A stretch of 64,000 nucleotides of DNA from Marininema halotolerans (GTDB lineage Bacteria > Bacillota > Bacilli > Thermoactinomycetales > DSM-45169), in the NCBI RefSeq assembly GCF_900116235.1, contig NZ_FPAA01000004.1, positions 124,001-188,000 of the forward strand, written 5' to 3'. Positions 45,662-55,482 of this stretch are shown here, piece by piece (position 1 is the first letter of the stretch; each line of letters begins with the position of its first letter). The notes under the pieces are model-generated. The model had not been told where the DNA came from. It made no database searches and saw only the letters and a list, made by a program, of their open reading frames with translations. Position numbers and translations under genes: made by a program.

Positions 45662-47185
45662 ATGAATGCAGTAGAAATGAAAGGGATTACGAAACGCTTC
45701 CCTGGAATTGTAGCGAATGATCGCGTCAACCTCACGGTGAAACAAGGGGAGATACATGCGCTGTTAGGTGAAAATGGTGCGGGAAAATCCACCTTGATGA
45801 ACATCCTTTTTGGTCTTTATCAACCGGACGAAGGTGAAATTTTTATCCGGGAAAAAAAGACTGAGATTACAGGCCCTAATATTGCTGGGGAATTGGGGAT
45901 TGGGATGGTTCACCAACATTTCATGCTGGTTGATCCTTTTACGGTAACAGAAAATATTATCCTTGGTTCGGAACCCACCCAGAACGGAATGATTGATCAA
46001 CGTAAAGCGGAAAAGGAAGTGCAGGCCATTTCCGACCGTTATGGACTTAAAGTAGATCCGCGAGCGAAAATTCGCGATATTTCTGTGGGAATGCAACAGC
46101 GGGTAGAGATTTTAAAAACCTTGTATCGCGGAGCGGACATTCTGATCTTTGATGAACCGACAGCGGTTCTCGCCCCCAAGGAAATTGATGAATTAATTGT
46201 CATTATGGAGAACCTAGTTAAAGAGGGAAAAACCATCATCTTCATCACTCATAAGCTAAAAGAGATTATGCGTATCTGTGATGCGGTAACCATTATCCGA
46301 CAAGGAAAGTTTATCGGTCGTGTCGATGTTGCCGATACCGATGAAAGTCGCCTTGCTTCGATGATGGTTGGACGCGATGTCTCTTTCACTGTCGATAAAA
46401 AACCGGCTCAACCAAAAGAGACTGTCTTATCCATTCGTAACTTGCGGGTAAAGAATAGCCGTGGAGTCGATGCGGTTCGTGGCCTGGATATGGAAATTAA
46501 GGCAGGGGAAATTGTTGGTTTAGCAGGTGTTGATGGGAATGGTCAATCCGAATTAATCGAAGCGATTACCGGGTTGAAATCAGCCCATAAAGGTGAAATT
46601 GTCCTAAATGGAAAAGCGATTACCAATTTAAAGCCTAAAGCCATTACCCACCGTGGTGTGGGACACATTCCAGAAGACCGCCATCGCCGTGGCCTGGTAT
46701 TGGACTTTTCGATTGGTGAAAATATGGTGTTACAAACCTTTGATCAAAAACCCTTTGCAAAGGGTTGGACATTACAGTATCCCCAAATTTTTAAGCACGC
46801 CAAGCGCTTAATTAAAGAGTTTGATGTACGTACCCCCGATATTCACACACCAGCACGAGCACTTTCGGGAGGAAATCAGCAAAAGGGGATTATCGCACGT
46901 GAAGTGGATCGGGATCCTGATTTCCTCATTGCAGCACAACCCACACGAGGGCTTGATGTCGGTGCGATCGAAGGGATCCATCGCCGCTTAATTGAGCAGC
47001 GGGATAAAGGAAAAGCGATTCTGTTAATGTCCCTCGAGCTTGAGGAAGTTTGGCAATTAGCGGATCGCATTGCAGTGATCTATGAAGGGAAGATCGCTGG
47101 GTGGGTTGATCCAGCTACAACGACGGAAGAAGAGATCGGCCTCTTGATGGCTGGTGGTCAAGTAGGTACGGAGGTGTCATCTTAA
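45662..47185 (+). CDS. nupO: ABC transporter ATP-binding protein, duplicated (nucleoside import)
   Basis: Two ABC domains lie in one chain. The first has Walker A GENGAGKST, Q-loop MVHQHFML, signature SVGMQQRVEI and Walker B LIFDEPTAVL. The second has a degenerate Walker A (GVDGNGQSEL, no GKS), signature LSGGNQQK and FLIAAQPTRGLDVGA with no Walker-B glutamate. One canonical and one defective site is typical for this sugar/nucleoside family. Length 507. The ribosome site GGAAAGGGG precedes the ATG. Confidence 0.93.
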   Translation: MNAVEMKGITKRFPGIVANDRVNLTVKQGEIHALLGENGAGKSTLMNILFGLYQPDEGEIFIREKKTEITGPNIAGELGIGMVHQHFMLVDPFTVTENIILGSEPTQNGMIDQRKAEKEVQAISDRYGLKVDPRAKIRDISVGMQQRVEILKTLYRGADILIFDEPTAVLAPKEIDELIVIMENLVKEGKTIIFITHKLKEIMRICDAVTIIRQGKFIGRVDVADTDESRLASMMVGRDVSFTVDKKPAQPKETVLSIRNLRVKNSRGVDAVRGLDMEIKAGEIVGLAGVDGNGQSELIEAITGLKSAHKGEIVLNGKAITNLKPKAITHRGVGHIPEDRHRRGLVLDFSIGENMVLQTFDQKPFAKGWTLQYPQIFKHAKRLIKEFDVRTPDIHTPARALSGGNQQKGIIAREVDRDPDFLIAAQPTRGLDVGAIEGIHRRLIEQRDKGKAILLMSLELEEVWQLADRIAVIYEGKIAGWVDPATTTEEEIGLLMAGGQVGTEVSS

Positions 47186-47186
47186 A

Positions 47187-48263
47187 ATGCAGGTACTATC
47201 GAAGATTAACAAGCAGTCATCGATCTTCACTTCTCTTGTCTCCGTGTTCCTGGGGTTATTGGTTGGTGGAGTGATGATGATTTTAGCCGGTTATAACCCG
47301 ATTCAAGCCTATATCGCCCTATTTCAGAGTGCATTTTTACAGCCCTTTGATATCGGTGAAACGATTCGTACGATCACGCCTTTGATCTTAACGGGTCTTG
47401 CTGTCGGACTCGCGTTTCGGACCGGTTTATTTAATATTGGTGTGGAAGGCCAATTTATAATTGGTCAACTGGCAGCCGTGATTGTTGCTTTAAAATTGGA
47501 TTTACCCCCCGTTATTCATGCCATTGTTGCCGTGATTGCAGGGGCATTAGGTGGTGCTTTGTGGGCCTTTCTTCCTGGCTATCTCAAAGCCAAACGGGGC
47601 GTCCATGAAGTAATTACTACCATCATGCTCAATTTCATAGCGCTGTACCTATCCAATTTGACCGTTCGGGAATGGTTGACCGATGGGGCAGATAAAACGA
47701 AGGAAATTCCTGAGTCTGCCTCGCTTCATTGGAATATGTTAAGTCAACTATTTGATAGCTCACGGGTTCACTTTGGTATCTTTATTGCTATCGTAGCGGC
47801 ATTCTTTATGTATTATTTATTGTGGAAAACGACCACGGGCTATCAGTTGCGAGCAGTCGGTTATAATCCTCATGCCTCAGAGTATGCAGGGATGAATGTA
47901 TCACGAAATATCGTCTTGTCGATGATGATCAGCGGGGTTTTTGCTGGTTTGGCGGGCGCATCGGAGTTGCTTGGAACGGCAGGATATCAAGCCATTCAAG
48001 CTTCCTATACCGGAATTGGCTTTGATGGAATCGCGGTCTCCCTGCTTGGTGGAAATTCACCACTCGGCATTGTGTTATCCGCCTCACTTTTTGGCATACT
48101 CACCTATGGTGGCAGCAATATGGAGTATGTGGCAGCAGTTCCTCGTGAAGTGATCCGAGTGGTGTTTGCTGCAATTATCTTCTTTGTTGCTGCGAACATC
48201 GTTCGGTGGGTAGCGCAACGGAGGAAGAAAAAAGTGATCGATAAAGGCGGTGAAGGTAAGTGA
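47187..48263 (+). CDS. nupP: ABC transporter permease (nucleoside import)
   Basis: This 358-residue integral membrane permease of the BPD_transp_2 type has about eight to ten hydrophobic segments. Family features are LILTGLAVGLAFRTGLFNIGVEGQF and GLAGASELLG with GFDGIAVSLLGGNSPLG near the C-terminus. It begins two bases after the ATPase gene's stop and overlaps the second permease by four bases, so the three are tightly coupled. Confidence 0.93.
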   Translation: MQVLSKINKQSSIFTSLVSVFLGLLVGGVMMILAGYNPIQAYIALFQSAFLQPFDIGETIRTITPLILTGLAVGLAFRTGLFNIGVEGQFIIGQLAAVIVALKLDLPPVIHAIVAVIAGALGGALWAFLPGYLKAKRGVHEVITTIMLNFIALYLSNLTVREWLTDGADKTKEIPESASLHWNMLSQLFDSSRVHFGIFIAIVAAFFMYYLLWKTTTGYQLRAVGYNPHASEYAGMNVSRNIVLSMMISGVFAGLAGASELLGTAGYQAIQASYTGIGFDGIAVSLLGGNSPLGIVLSASLFGILTYGGSNMEYVAAVPREVIRVVFAAIIFFVAANIVRWVAQRRKKKVIDKGGEGK

Positions 48264-49195
48264 TCAATTCCCTAACAGATATTTTGGCAACAACCATTCT
48301 CTACATGACTCCGCTCCTGTTGACTGCTATGGGTGGCCTGTTTTCAGAGCGTTCCGGTGTCGTCAACATTGGTTTGGAAGGTTTAATGACGATTGGTGCA
48401 TTTACCGCTGTGATTACGACGCTTGAGACACACAATCCATGGCTTGGACTGATCGCTGCGATGATTGCTGGGATGCTCTTTTCAATTCCCCATGCGGTTG
48501 CTTCGATTACCTTTAAAGCCGATCAAGTAGTAAGTGGAGTCGCGATTAACTTCTTAGCTTTAGGGGTGGCCGTTTATTTGGTAAAAGCATTGTACGAAGG
48601 AGCGGGCCAAACTCCTGATGTGCAGGAAGTGTTACGAAAAATGCCGATTCCAGGGTTGGAGAAAATTCCTGTGATCGGTCCTGCTCTATTCGATGTATTT
48701 CCAACGACCTATCTTGCATTCATCATTGTTTTTATCGGTTATTTTGTCCTGTACCGTACACCTTTTGGTATGCGACTTCGGGCGGTTGGGGAACATCCTC
48801 AGGCAGCAGAGACCATGGGAGTGAATGTATATCGGATGCGGTATACAGGCGTGATCATCAGTGGTGCATTGGCTGGATTAGGTGGAGCGAGTTTATCCAT
48901 CGCAATTGGAAGCCAATTTAGTGAATCAACGATTGCTGGCCAAGGGTTTATCGCACTGGCAGCGTTGATCTTTGGGAAATGGCATCCCTTCGGTGCCTTG
49001 GGTGCCTCCGCGTTTTTCGGCTTTGCTGTTGCCCTGGCATTAAAAGGACAACTAATTGGACTTACGAACTATGTGCCAAGTGAAGCCTTGAGTATGCTTC
49101 CTTATATTTTAACGATCCTAGCCCTCGCAGGATTTGTAGGTCGGGCGGAAGCGCCAGCAGCGATTGGTAAACCCTTTGAAACAGGGGGACGCTAA
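48260..49195 (+). CDS. nupQ: ABC transporter permease (nucleoside import)
   Basis: This second permease of the importer has 311 residues and about eight transmembrane helices. It shares family blocks with the first: LLTAMGGLFSERSGVVNIGLEGLM, ASITFKADQVVSGVAINFLALG and SGALAGLGGASLSI. The GTG start overlaps the previous stop. It is followed by a strong terminator, closing the operon. Confidence 0.93.
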   Translation: MINSLTDILATTILYMTPLLLTAMGGLFSERSGVVNIGLEGLMTIGAFTAVITTLETHNPWLGLIAAMIAGMLFSIPHAVASITFKADQVVSGVAINFLALGVAVYLVKALYEGAGQTPDVQEVLRKMPIPGLEKIPVIGPALFDVFPTTYLAFIIVFIGYFVLYRTPFGMRLRAVGEHPQAAETMGVNVYRMRYTGVIISGALAGLGGASLSIAIGSQFSESTIAGQGFIALAALIFGKWHPFGALGASAFFGFAVALALKGQLIGLTNYVPSEALSMLPYILTILALAGFVGRAEAPAAIGKPFETGGR

Positions 49196-49197
49196 AT

Positions 49198-49233
49198 AAA
49201 AAAACTCTCCATATTATTGGGGAGTTTTTTTGT
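49198..49233 (+). terminator. Terminator after nupQ
   Basis: The stem AAAAAACTCTCC/GGGGAGTTTTTT has an 8-nt loop and a T tract. Confidence 0.92.
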
Positions 49234-49359
49234 GCCGAAAATCAAATCAGGTGGGAGAGAAAGCGGTGGAAGCATTCTTTCGGTGCAATATTTTCCATCC
49301 CTTCGGTCATACTATGGATCATAAGCTACTGTGTTCTTTCGAATCCTGGTCTCATGAAC

Positions 49360-49365
49360 TATAAT
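49360..49365 (+). promoter_or_regulatory. Possible -10 element of the ymfF operon
   Basis: TATAAT lies about 30 bases before the ymfF start codon; the sequence 17 bp upstream (TTTCGA) is a poor -35. Confidence 0.35.
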
Positions 49366-49396
49366 GGAATGATAGACCAAAGAAAGAGGTGTTGAC

Positions 49397-50695
49397 GTGT
49401 CTTCTGTCCAATTTGAAACGGTGCAGATGGGGAATTTACGTGTCCATATTTGCTCCACAGAAAAATTTAAAACGAACATGATATCGGCGCTCGTTCAACA
49501 GTCGCTTTCACCAGAGACGGTGACTCGTCATGCGCTATTGCCTGCTGTTTTACAACGAGGCACTCGTTCGTATCCAACCACGTTACAATTGAAAAGGAAA
49601 TTGGATGATTTATATGGAGCGACGCTGTTTGGTGATGTGTATAAACGCGGAGAGCGCCATATTATGCAGTTGGGTATGGAGATCCCGAATGAAACGTATT
49701 TAACCGAAGCAGAATCTCTTCTTGATCAGGGAGCAGCCTTTCTTGGGGAAATTTTAATGGCCCCTGCAACTGAAGGGAATGCGTTTAAAGAAACTTATGT
49801 TAAGGCGGAAAAGAAAAATCTGAAACAAAAGATCGAGAGTTTAATGGATGACAAGATCCGCTATGCTGCGCAACGTTGTGTTTCGGAAATGTGTAGTGAT
49901 GAGCCCTTTAGTTTGTTTAATCATGGTCGTATGCAAGACCTTGATTCCATCACGGCCCAAGATCTTTATACATACTACCAGGAATTGATACAGACCCGTC
50001 CACTTGACCTTTATTTTGTGGGCAACCTATCCGTGGATCGTGTCTGCACCTTGGTGGATCAATTTTTCCCAACAGAAGGACGACAACGCAATCCCATTTC
50101 AACACCCGATGTTCACCATGCTGTCCGTGACGTCAAAGAAGTGGTTGATCGTCTAGATGTGAAGCAAGGGAAGCTAAACATGGGGGCACGTACCCAAATT
50201 GCTCTTCAGGATGACGATTATATTCCGTTGTTGATGTATAACGGAATACTCGGGGGTTATCCTCATTCCAAACTATTTATTAATGTACGTGAAAAGAGTA
50301 GCTTAGCCTATTATGCTGCCTCGCGTTTAGAAAGTCATAAAGGAATTCTCACTGTACAATCAGGGATTGAAATCGAGAATTATCAACAGGCTGTTGATAT
50401 CATTCGAGAACAATTTGATTTGATGCGGTCTGGGAACATTACGGATTCGGAAATTTCCCAGACGAAAGCGATGTTGGTGAATCAGTTACGCGAACGGCAA
50501 GATCGATCCCATGATTTAATCGATTCCCATTATCACAGTGTGTTGAGTGGAGTGGATCGTCCCCTGAATGAACTGATTGAAGGGGTACAGCAAGTCTCCA
50601 AGGATGATGTGGTACGTGTTGCAGAAAAAGTTCAGATTGATACCATCTACTTTTTACGGGATAAGAAAGGGGGAGCCCAGGGTGGAGCGCATTGA
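49397..50695 (+). CDS. ymfF: M16-family peptidase-like protein YmfF (zinc motif missing)
   Basis: This M16 fold protein lacks the HxxEH zinc site where it is expected, having RGTRSYPTTLQLKRKLDDLYG instead. It keeps the second-half signature NVREKSSLAYYAASRLESHKG. It is therefore probably the non-catalytic partner of the adjacent YmfH, as in two-subunit M16B peptidases. The GTG at 49397 follows GAGGT by 6 nt. 432 residues. The product overlaps ymfH by 14 bases. The substrate is unknown. Confidence 0.9.
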   Translation: MSSVQFETVQMGNLRVHICSTEKFKTNMISALVQQSLSPETVTRHALLPAVLQRGTRSYPTTLQLKRKLDDLYGATLFGDVYKRGERHIMQLGMEIPNETYLTEAESLLDQGAAFLGEILMAPATEGNAFKETYVKAEKKNLKQKIESLMDDKIRYAAQRCVSEMCSDEPFSLFNHGRMQDLDSITAQDLYTYYQELIQTRPLDLYFVGNLSVDRVCTLVDQFFPTEGRQRNPISTPDVHHAVRDVKEVVDRLDVKQGKLNMGARTQIALQDDDYIPLLMYNGILGGYPHSKLFINVREKSSLAYYAASRLESHKGILTVQSGIEIENYQQAVDIIREQFDLMRSGNITDSEISQTKAMLVNQLRERQDRSHDLIDSHYHSVLSGVDRPLNELIEGVQQVSKDDVVRVAEKVQIDTIYFLRDKKGGAQGGAH

Positions 50696-51962
50696 GCATC
50701 AGCAATTAAACGAAACGCTTTATCATGAACAATTACCCAATGGGCTTCAGGTTTATCTACTACCGAAGCCAGGTTTTAATAAGACCTACGCTACGTTTAC
50801 GACCAAGTATGGATCGATTGATAACCATTTTCAAAAACCTGGGGACAATGAGGTACGTGTACCCGATGGGATTGCCCACTTTCTTGAACATAAAATGTTT
50901 GAGGAAGAAGATGGGGATGTCTTTGCTAAGTTTTCGAATCATGGAGCTTCTGCCAACGCTTTTACCAGCTTTGATCGTACCGCTTATCTCTTTTCTTGTA
51001 CGGAGAAGGTGGAGGAAAATCTGACGACCTTAATTAATTTTGTGCAGAATCCCTATTTCACCAAAGAAACGGTGGAAAAAGAAAAGGGGATCATCGGTCA
51101 GGAAATTCAAATGTATGATGATAATCCTGATTGGCGCTCTTATTTTGGTTTGATTGAAGCCATGTATAATCAACACCCTGTCAAGATCGATATTGCAGGG
51201 ACGGTTGATTCAATTGCTAAGATCACGAAGGATACCTTATACACCTGCTATGAAACCTTTTATCACCCGAGTAATATGCTATTGTTTGTTGTTGGACCCA
51301 TTGATCAGGAGAAGATCATGCAGTTAGTACGGGAAAATCAAGCAAGCAAGGAATACGGAAAACAAGGGGATATCAAGCGTTTCTTTCCGAAAGAGGCTGA
51401 TCGCGTAGCTGAAAAGAAAAAAGAAATTCAGTTATCAGTGGGAATTCCCAAATGCCTCTTTGGCTTTAAAGAGCAAAAGGTGGGGTTGAGTGGAGACGCA
51501 CTGGTCAGACAAGAATTAGCGACAGAATTGATGTTAGAAGCATTGTTTGGTCAGGGATCTGATTTATATCAGGCTTTGTACGATGATGGCTTGATCGATG
51601 ATCACTTTAGCTATGACTACAGCTTGGAGAAGGGTTATGGCTTCTCAGTCGTAGGCGGAGATACTGCGGATCCTGATGCCTTGTTAAGCCGCATTCAAAC
51701 GGAAATTCCACCGATCGTTGAAAAAGGGATCCCTGAAGACGTTGTGGAACGCATTCGGAAAAAGAAATTAGGTGGCTATCTGCGTTCATTTAACTCCCCA
51801 GAGTGGATGGCAAATCAATTCACCCGCTATCGTTTTAACGATACGGATCTCTTTCAGGTAGTGCCCATCCTCGAAGAATTATCGGTTGAGGAAGTGAACA
51901 ACCGTTTACGTGATCATGTTCAGTGGGATTATTTCTCTGCGTCCATTGTTCGATCCCATTAA
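50682..51962 (+). CDS. ymfH: M16-family zinc peptidase YmfH
   Basis: This is the active-type M16 peptidase, with HFLEH at residues 66-70 and the distal glutamate in EKGIIGQEIQMYDDNPDW. The C-terminal half is less conserved. The GTG at 50682, AAGGGGGAG about 6 nt upstream, gives a 426-residue product; the longer frame to 50577 lies within ymfF. It probably forms a heterodimer with YmfF. The ymfF-ymfH-ymfI order is that of B. subtilis. Confidence 0.93.
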   Translation: MERIEHQQLNETLYHEQLPNGLQVYLLPKPGFNKTYATFTTKYGSIDNHFQKPGDNEVRVPDGIAHFLEHKMFEEEDGDVFAKFSNHGASANAFTSFDRTAYLFSCTEKVEENLTTLINFVQNPYFTKETVEKEKGIIGQEIQMYDDNPDWRSYFGLIEAMYNQHPVKIDIAGTVDSIAKITKDTLYTCYETFYHPSNMLLFVVGPIDQEKIMQLVRENQASKEYGKQGDIKRFFPKEADRVAEKKKEIQLSVGIPKCLFGFKEQKVGLSGDALVRQELATELMLEALFGQGSDLYQALYDDGLIDDHFSYDYSLEKGYGFSVVGGDTADPDALLSRIQTEIPPIVEKGIPEDVVERIRKKKLGGYLRSFNSPEWMANQFTRYRFNDTDLFQVVPILEELSVEEVNNRLRDHVQWDYFSASIVRSH

Positions 51963-51984
51963 ACTACTTGCAGAATGAATATAG

Positions 51985-52010
51985 ACGCCCCCACAGGGGG
52001 CGTATTTTAT
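51985..52010 (+). terminator. Terminator after ymfH
   Basis: The stem ACGCCCCC/GGGGGCGT has a 3-nt loop and an ATTTTAT tail. The next ribosome site follows within 10 bases, so readthrough into ymfI is likely. Confidence 0.7.
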
Positions 52011-52029
52011 TGAAAGGAGGCGATTCTAC

Positions 52030-52785
52030 GTGAAAAAATGGTTACAAGGAGAAACGGCACTTGTTTCAGGGGGGAGCCGAGGAATCGGGGCGGCGATTGC
52101 CCTTGAATTGGCCAGCAATGGGGCTGATGTGGCAATCAATTATTTGGAGCGCTCCGTTGAAGCAGAAAGGGTCGCCAAAGCATGTCAAAGAGAAGGGGTG
52201 TCCGCAAAGGCATATCCGGCAGATGTGGGAAATCGTCAGGAAGTGAATGCCATGCTTACCCAAGTAGAAAAAGAATTTGGAGAGGTATCCCTTCTTATCC
52301 ATAGTGCAGGAGTGACCGGTAAAAGTTTGCTCTTTCAAGATGTGGTAGATGAGGAGATGGACCTTCTCTTTAATACCCATGTACGTGGAGCAATGCATCT
52401 CGTCCAAGGAGGAATGCCTGGGATGATTCGCCGTCAACAAGGGAGAATCATTTTAATTTCATCCATTTGGGGGGAGGCTGGAGGTGCAGGGGAAGTGCTT
52501 TACTCCGCAGCCAAAGGGGCGATGAATGGCTTGACCCGTGCGCTTGCAAAGGAATTAGCACCCTCTGGAATTACAGTGAATGCGATTGCACCCGGGGCAA
52601 TTGAAACGGATATGTTGTTAGACCAATTATCTAAGGAAGAAATCGAAGAGTTGACAGAGTCCATTCCAATAGGCAGAGTGGGGAAACCCGCGGAAGTGGC
52701 TCATTTAGTCGCACATGTATGTAGGAAGGAGAGTGCCTATCTAACCGGGCAAATTCTTCATGTGAATGGCGGATGGTATCCATGA
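52030..52785 (+). CDS. ymfI: Short-chain dehydrogenase/reductase (FabG-like YmfI)
   Basis: This 251-residue classical SDR oxidoreductase binds NAD(P) at GGSRGIGAAIA. The catalytic Ser is in LISSIWG and the YxxxK pair in YSAAKGAM. The C-terminal GQILHVNGGWYP is FabG-like. The GTG at 52030 follows AAAGGAGG. The substrate is unknown; 3-oxoacyl-ACP reductase is a frequent default label but is not supported here by a fatty-acid gene context. Confidence 0.88.
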   Translation: MKKWLQGETALVSGGSRGIGAAIALELASNGADVAINYLERSVEAERVAKACQREGVSAKAYPADVGNRQEVNAMLTQVEKEFGEVSLLIHSAGVTGKSLLFQDVVDEEMDLLFNTHVRGAMHLVQGGMPGMIRRQQGRIILISSIWGEAGGAGEVLYSAAKGAMNGLTRALAKELAPSGITVNAIAPGAIETDMLLDQLSKEEIEELTESIPIGRVGKPAEVAHLVAHVCRKESAYLTGQILHVNGGWYP

Positions 52786-52875
52786 GAAAGAGGTTTTCTC
52801 TTGAGATTGCATAAGCAAAGGAAGGATTGTCCATATTATCGAGAGAGGATATCTTCTTTACTAGGAGGGTTATAT

Positions 52876-53133
52876 ATGTCAGTCCTAAATGACTTTGATG
52901 GATGGAAAAATTTCCTTAGCGATCGTGTTAACCAAGCGCAAACGATGGGTATGGATCAAGATTCCATGAGTAATGTGGCTTATGAACTAGGGGATTACCT
53001 CTCTCAGAGCATTGATCCCAAGAATAACGAAGAACGACTACTAAAAGAATTATGGGATTGTGCAGATGAGCAGGAACAGCGTACGATGGCAAATTTAATG
53101 GTGAAGATGGTATCAGACGGAAAACAACATTAA
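52876..53133 (+). CDS. ymfJ: DUF3243 protein (YmfJ-like)
   Basis: This 85-residue helical acidic protein (SVLNDFDGWKNFLSDRVNQA...) matches the DUF3243 family by sequence and by position between ymfI and ymfK. The ATG at 52876 follows AGGAGGG by 8 nt. The function is unknown. It ends before a hairpin terminator. Confidence 0.85.
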   Translation: MSVLNDFDGWKNFLSDRVNQAQTMGMDQDSMSNVAYELGDYLSQSIDPKNNEERLLKELWDCADEQEQRTMANLMVKMVSDGKQH

Positions 53134-53164
53134 TGGTTCACTTTGACACCGATTCAATGGAAGT

Positions 53165-53205
53165 TAAAAACACTTTTTCCTGTTGGGGAAGAGTGTTTTT
53201 ATTTT
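53165..53205 (+). terminator. Terminator after ymfJ
   Basis: The imperfect stem AAAAACACT..TCC/GGGA..AGTGTTTTT is followed by ATTTTTA. Confidence 0.8.
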
Positions 53206-53357
53206 TACTCGAAGGGGGCTGTCATTTTTTATGAGGGCGATTTTCTTACGATGCGGGTTCGCTTTATCGGCAACTTATGATATACTCTAATCAAAATTAT
53301 ATGGTCTTCCAGTTCGATCGAACACTTTAACAGGATGGTTGTGAAAGGTGTGTTGAG

Positions 53358-54131
53358 ATGGGTGGCCACGATTGGTATTTGGAATACCAAATCCACAGAA
53401 ATCGACCGGGGCTTCTAGGTGACATTGCATCACTTTTGGGAATGCTTTCTATTAATATTCTCACAATTAACGGTGTTGAGAATAAACGCCGTGGAATGCT
53501 TCTTAACACGGACGATCGAGAAAAGATCCACGCTCTAAAACACATTCTGAATCGTGTGGATAATATAACGGTCACTGCGATACGACCGCCGACTTTAATG
53601 GATCGTATGGCAGTACGACATGGTAGATATCTGGATCGATGTTTAGAAGATAAACGAACCTATCGTTTTACCAGAGAAGAACTTGGTTTATTGGTTGATT
53701 TTATGGCGAAATTGTTTCAAAAAGAAGGGAACCAAGTGATTGGCGTTCGCGGAATGCCACGCGTGGGAAAAACAGAATCCATAGTTGCTTCCAGTGTATG
53801 CGCTAACAAACGATGGACGTTTGTATCCTCTACTCTCTTACGACAAACGGTTCGTAAGCAATTAGCCGAGGATGAGATGACACCCAATAATGTTTACATT
53901 ATTGATGGGATCGTATCGACGTTACGTTCAACGGAACGGCATCACATGCTTGTTCAGGAGATTATGCGGATGGATGCAACTAAAGTGATTGAACACCCTG
54001 ATATTTTCGTCAGAGAAACCGAGTATTCGCTGGATGACTTTAATTATATTATTGAATTACGCAATGAACCGGATGAAGTAATCTCTTATGAAGTGCTGGA
54101 TACGGATATGGCAGCATTTGATATAAGGTGA
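53358..54131 (+). CDS. ymfK: DUF3388 protein (YmfK-like, ACT-like plus P-loop)
   Basis: The N-terminal 75 residues (WYLEYQIHRNRPGLLGDIASLLGMLSINI) look like an ACT-type regulatory domain. The C-terminal part contains a P-loop-like GMPRVGKTES (about 138-147) followed by YIIDGIVSTLRSTERHHML, suggesting nucleotide binding. The 257 residues fit YmfK and its place before ymfM. The start is an ATG after AAGGTGTGTTGAG. The function is unknown. The stop overlaps the longer frame of the first RodZ gene. Confidence 0.85.
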   Translation: MGGHDWYLEYQIHRNRPGLLGDIASLLGMLSINILTINGVENKRRGMLLNTDDREKIHALKHILNRVDNITVTAIRPPTLMDRMAVRHGRYLDRCLEDKRTYRFTREELGLLVDFMAKLFQKEGNQVIGVRGMPRVGKTESIVASSVCANKRWTFVSSTLLRQTVRKQLAEDEMTPNNVYIIDGIVSTLRSTERHHMLVQEIMRMDATKVIEHPDIFVRETEYSLDDFNYIIELRNEPDEVISYEVLDTDMAAFDIR

Positions 54132-54160
54132 TTCGGAAGTTATTCAGGAGGTGTCGTTTG

Positions 54161-55444
54161 ATGCAAGGTATTGGTTCGCAACTAAAACAGACGAGAGAGT
54201 CAAAGGGTTATACGCTAGAAATGGTGCAGGAAAGCACAAAGATTCATATGGAGTATCTACGTGCATTGGAGAATGATCAGTTTGATACGTTACCCAGCCC
54301 ATTTTATGTACGGGCTTTTCTCCGTACGTATGCCCATAGTTTAGGTTTGGATGCCCAGCCGCTATTGGATTATTATGAACGTTCTGCAACGTCGTCTCGT
54401 ATGCCTCGGCGGGGAATCCAGCCACAGGGGCGTTCAGTGCAAGGGGGACCTTCGCATGGACAAGCTTCTCGTGATTTACGCCCTCAACCTCGTATTGGGC
54501 GAACCTATGCTCCTCGCTCCCAAAGGATGACGCAACCACAAAGGGAAGGAATGATGAACACCCAGAACCATCGCCCCCTTCCTCAGCAACAGCCAAATGT
54601 TCCAAATCAGGCAGAGTTGCAGCAGTCAACGCAGCAACAACAATCCTTTGCAAGTAGTTCAAACCTACCCCCAAATCAAGAGCGTCGAGGATCGCAACCT
54701 CGTATGGGAACGCAACAACCACAGCAGGCGACTGGACAATTTCGTGCAGTAACGACGGATCAACAAACGATGCAATCTACCCAAAAAATGCCTACATTGG
54801 CACAACAATCACAGCCGGCTGGTGAAGTGAACCAATCCACCAGTTCCGTCCCGGCTGTTAGCCAAGCAACCATGGTGCCTCGCCGTGTACAACAAGAAGT
54901 GAAGCGAGGCATATTACAAGGGGATGGGGATCCCACTAAGAAGAAAAATAAAAAGCGAAATACATGGATGGTTCGAGTAGCAGCGGTGGGCGCTTTGCTA
55001 TTAGTAACCGCGGGGGCTTTAACTTCTTTATATGGCGGTTCAGCTGATCAACCGGCACCCAAAGGGAAGAACAAAGAGGTGGTTGCGGAGTCAGCATCCA
55101 ATTCGACGGTTAGTGCGAAGACGCCCGATTCAACCACGATAACCAAAGTAGAAACGGGTAAGGATATTGAAGGGGATTTATATACCCTAAAAGGTGCTAA
55201 AAAAGTGGAGATCGAAATCAAGGCGATTAAAGGGGAATCGGGTCTCACCTACGGGACAAAAACCAATAATCAAAAGGAGAATTTCACCCTGAAGGTGGGG
55301 GATAAACGCTCGATTGATGGTGACAAATTTATTTGGTTCCGTCTCTTTAAACCTTCAAATACTGAGATCAAGGTGAACGGTGAGGAGATCGACACGACGG
55401 CTCAAGATGTTCCAAAAAGTTATCGAATTAAATTAAGCAAATAA
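54161..55444 (+). CDS. ymfM: RodZ-like HTH/transmembrane protein, copy 1
   Basis: The RodZ layout is an N-terminal HTH_25-type helix-turn-helix (about 4-75; TRESKGYTLEMVQESTKI, LPSPFYVRAFLRTYAHSLGLD), a cytoplasmic linker very rich in Gln/Pro/Arg (about 80-265), one transmembrane helix (about 269-291), and an extracytoplasmic DUF4115-like beta domain. RodZ ties MreB to the cell-wall elongation machinery. The ATG at 54161 follows CAGGAGGTG. At 427 residues it is longer than B. subtilis YmfM (about 288) because of the linker. Two paralogues follow directly. Confidence 0.85.
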   Translation: MQGIGSQLKQTRESKGYTLEMVQESTKIHMEYLRALENDQFDTLPSPFYVRAFLRTYAHSLGLDAQPLLDYYERSATSSRMPRRGIQPQGRSVQGGPSHGQASRDLRPQPRIGRTYAPRSQRMTQPQREGMMNTQNHRPLPQQQPNVPNQAELQQSTQQQQSFASSSNLPPNQERRGSQPRMGTQQPQQATGQFRAVTTDQQTMQSTQKMPTLAQQSQPAGEVNQSTSSVPAVSQATMVPRRVQQEVKRGILQGDGDPTKKKNKKRNTWMVRVAAVGALLLVTAGALTSLYGGSADQPAPKGKNKEVVAESASNSTVSAKTPDSTTITKVETGKDIEGDLYTLKGAKKVEIEIKAIKGESGLTYGTKTNNQKENFTLKVGDKRSIDGDKFIWFRLFKPSNTEIKVNGEEIDTTAQDVPKSYRIKLSK

Positions 55445-55482
55445 ACGCACTCAAATTTCACTAACTTTTGGAGGTGGGCCGT

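Noticed and set aside
54144-54722. 192-residue minus-strand open frame opposite RodZ copy 1
   Set aside because: It is an antisense shadow of the Gln/Pro-rich linker with no plausible start signal.
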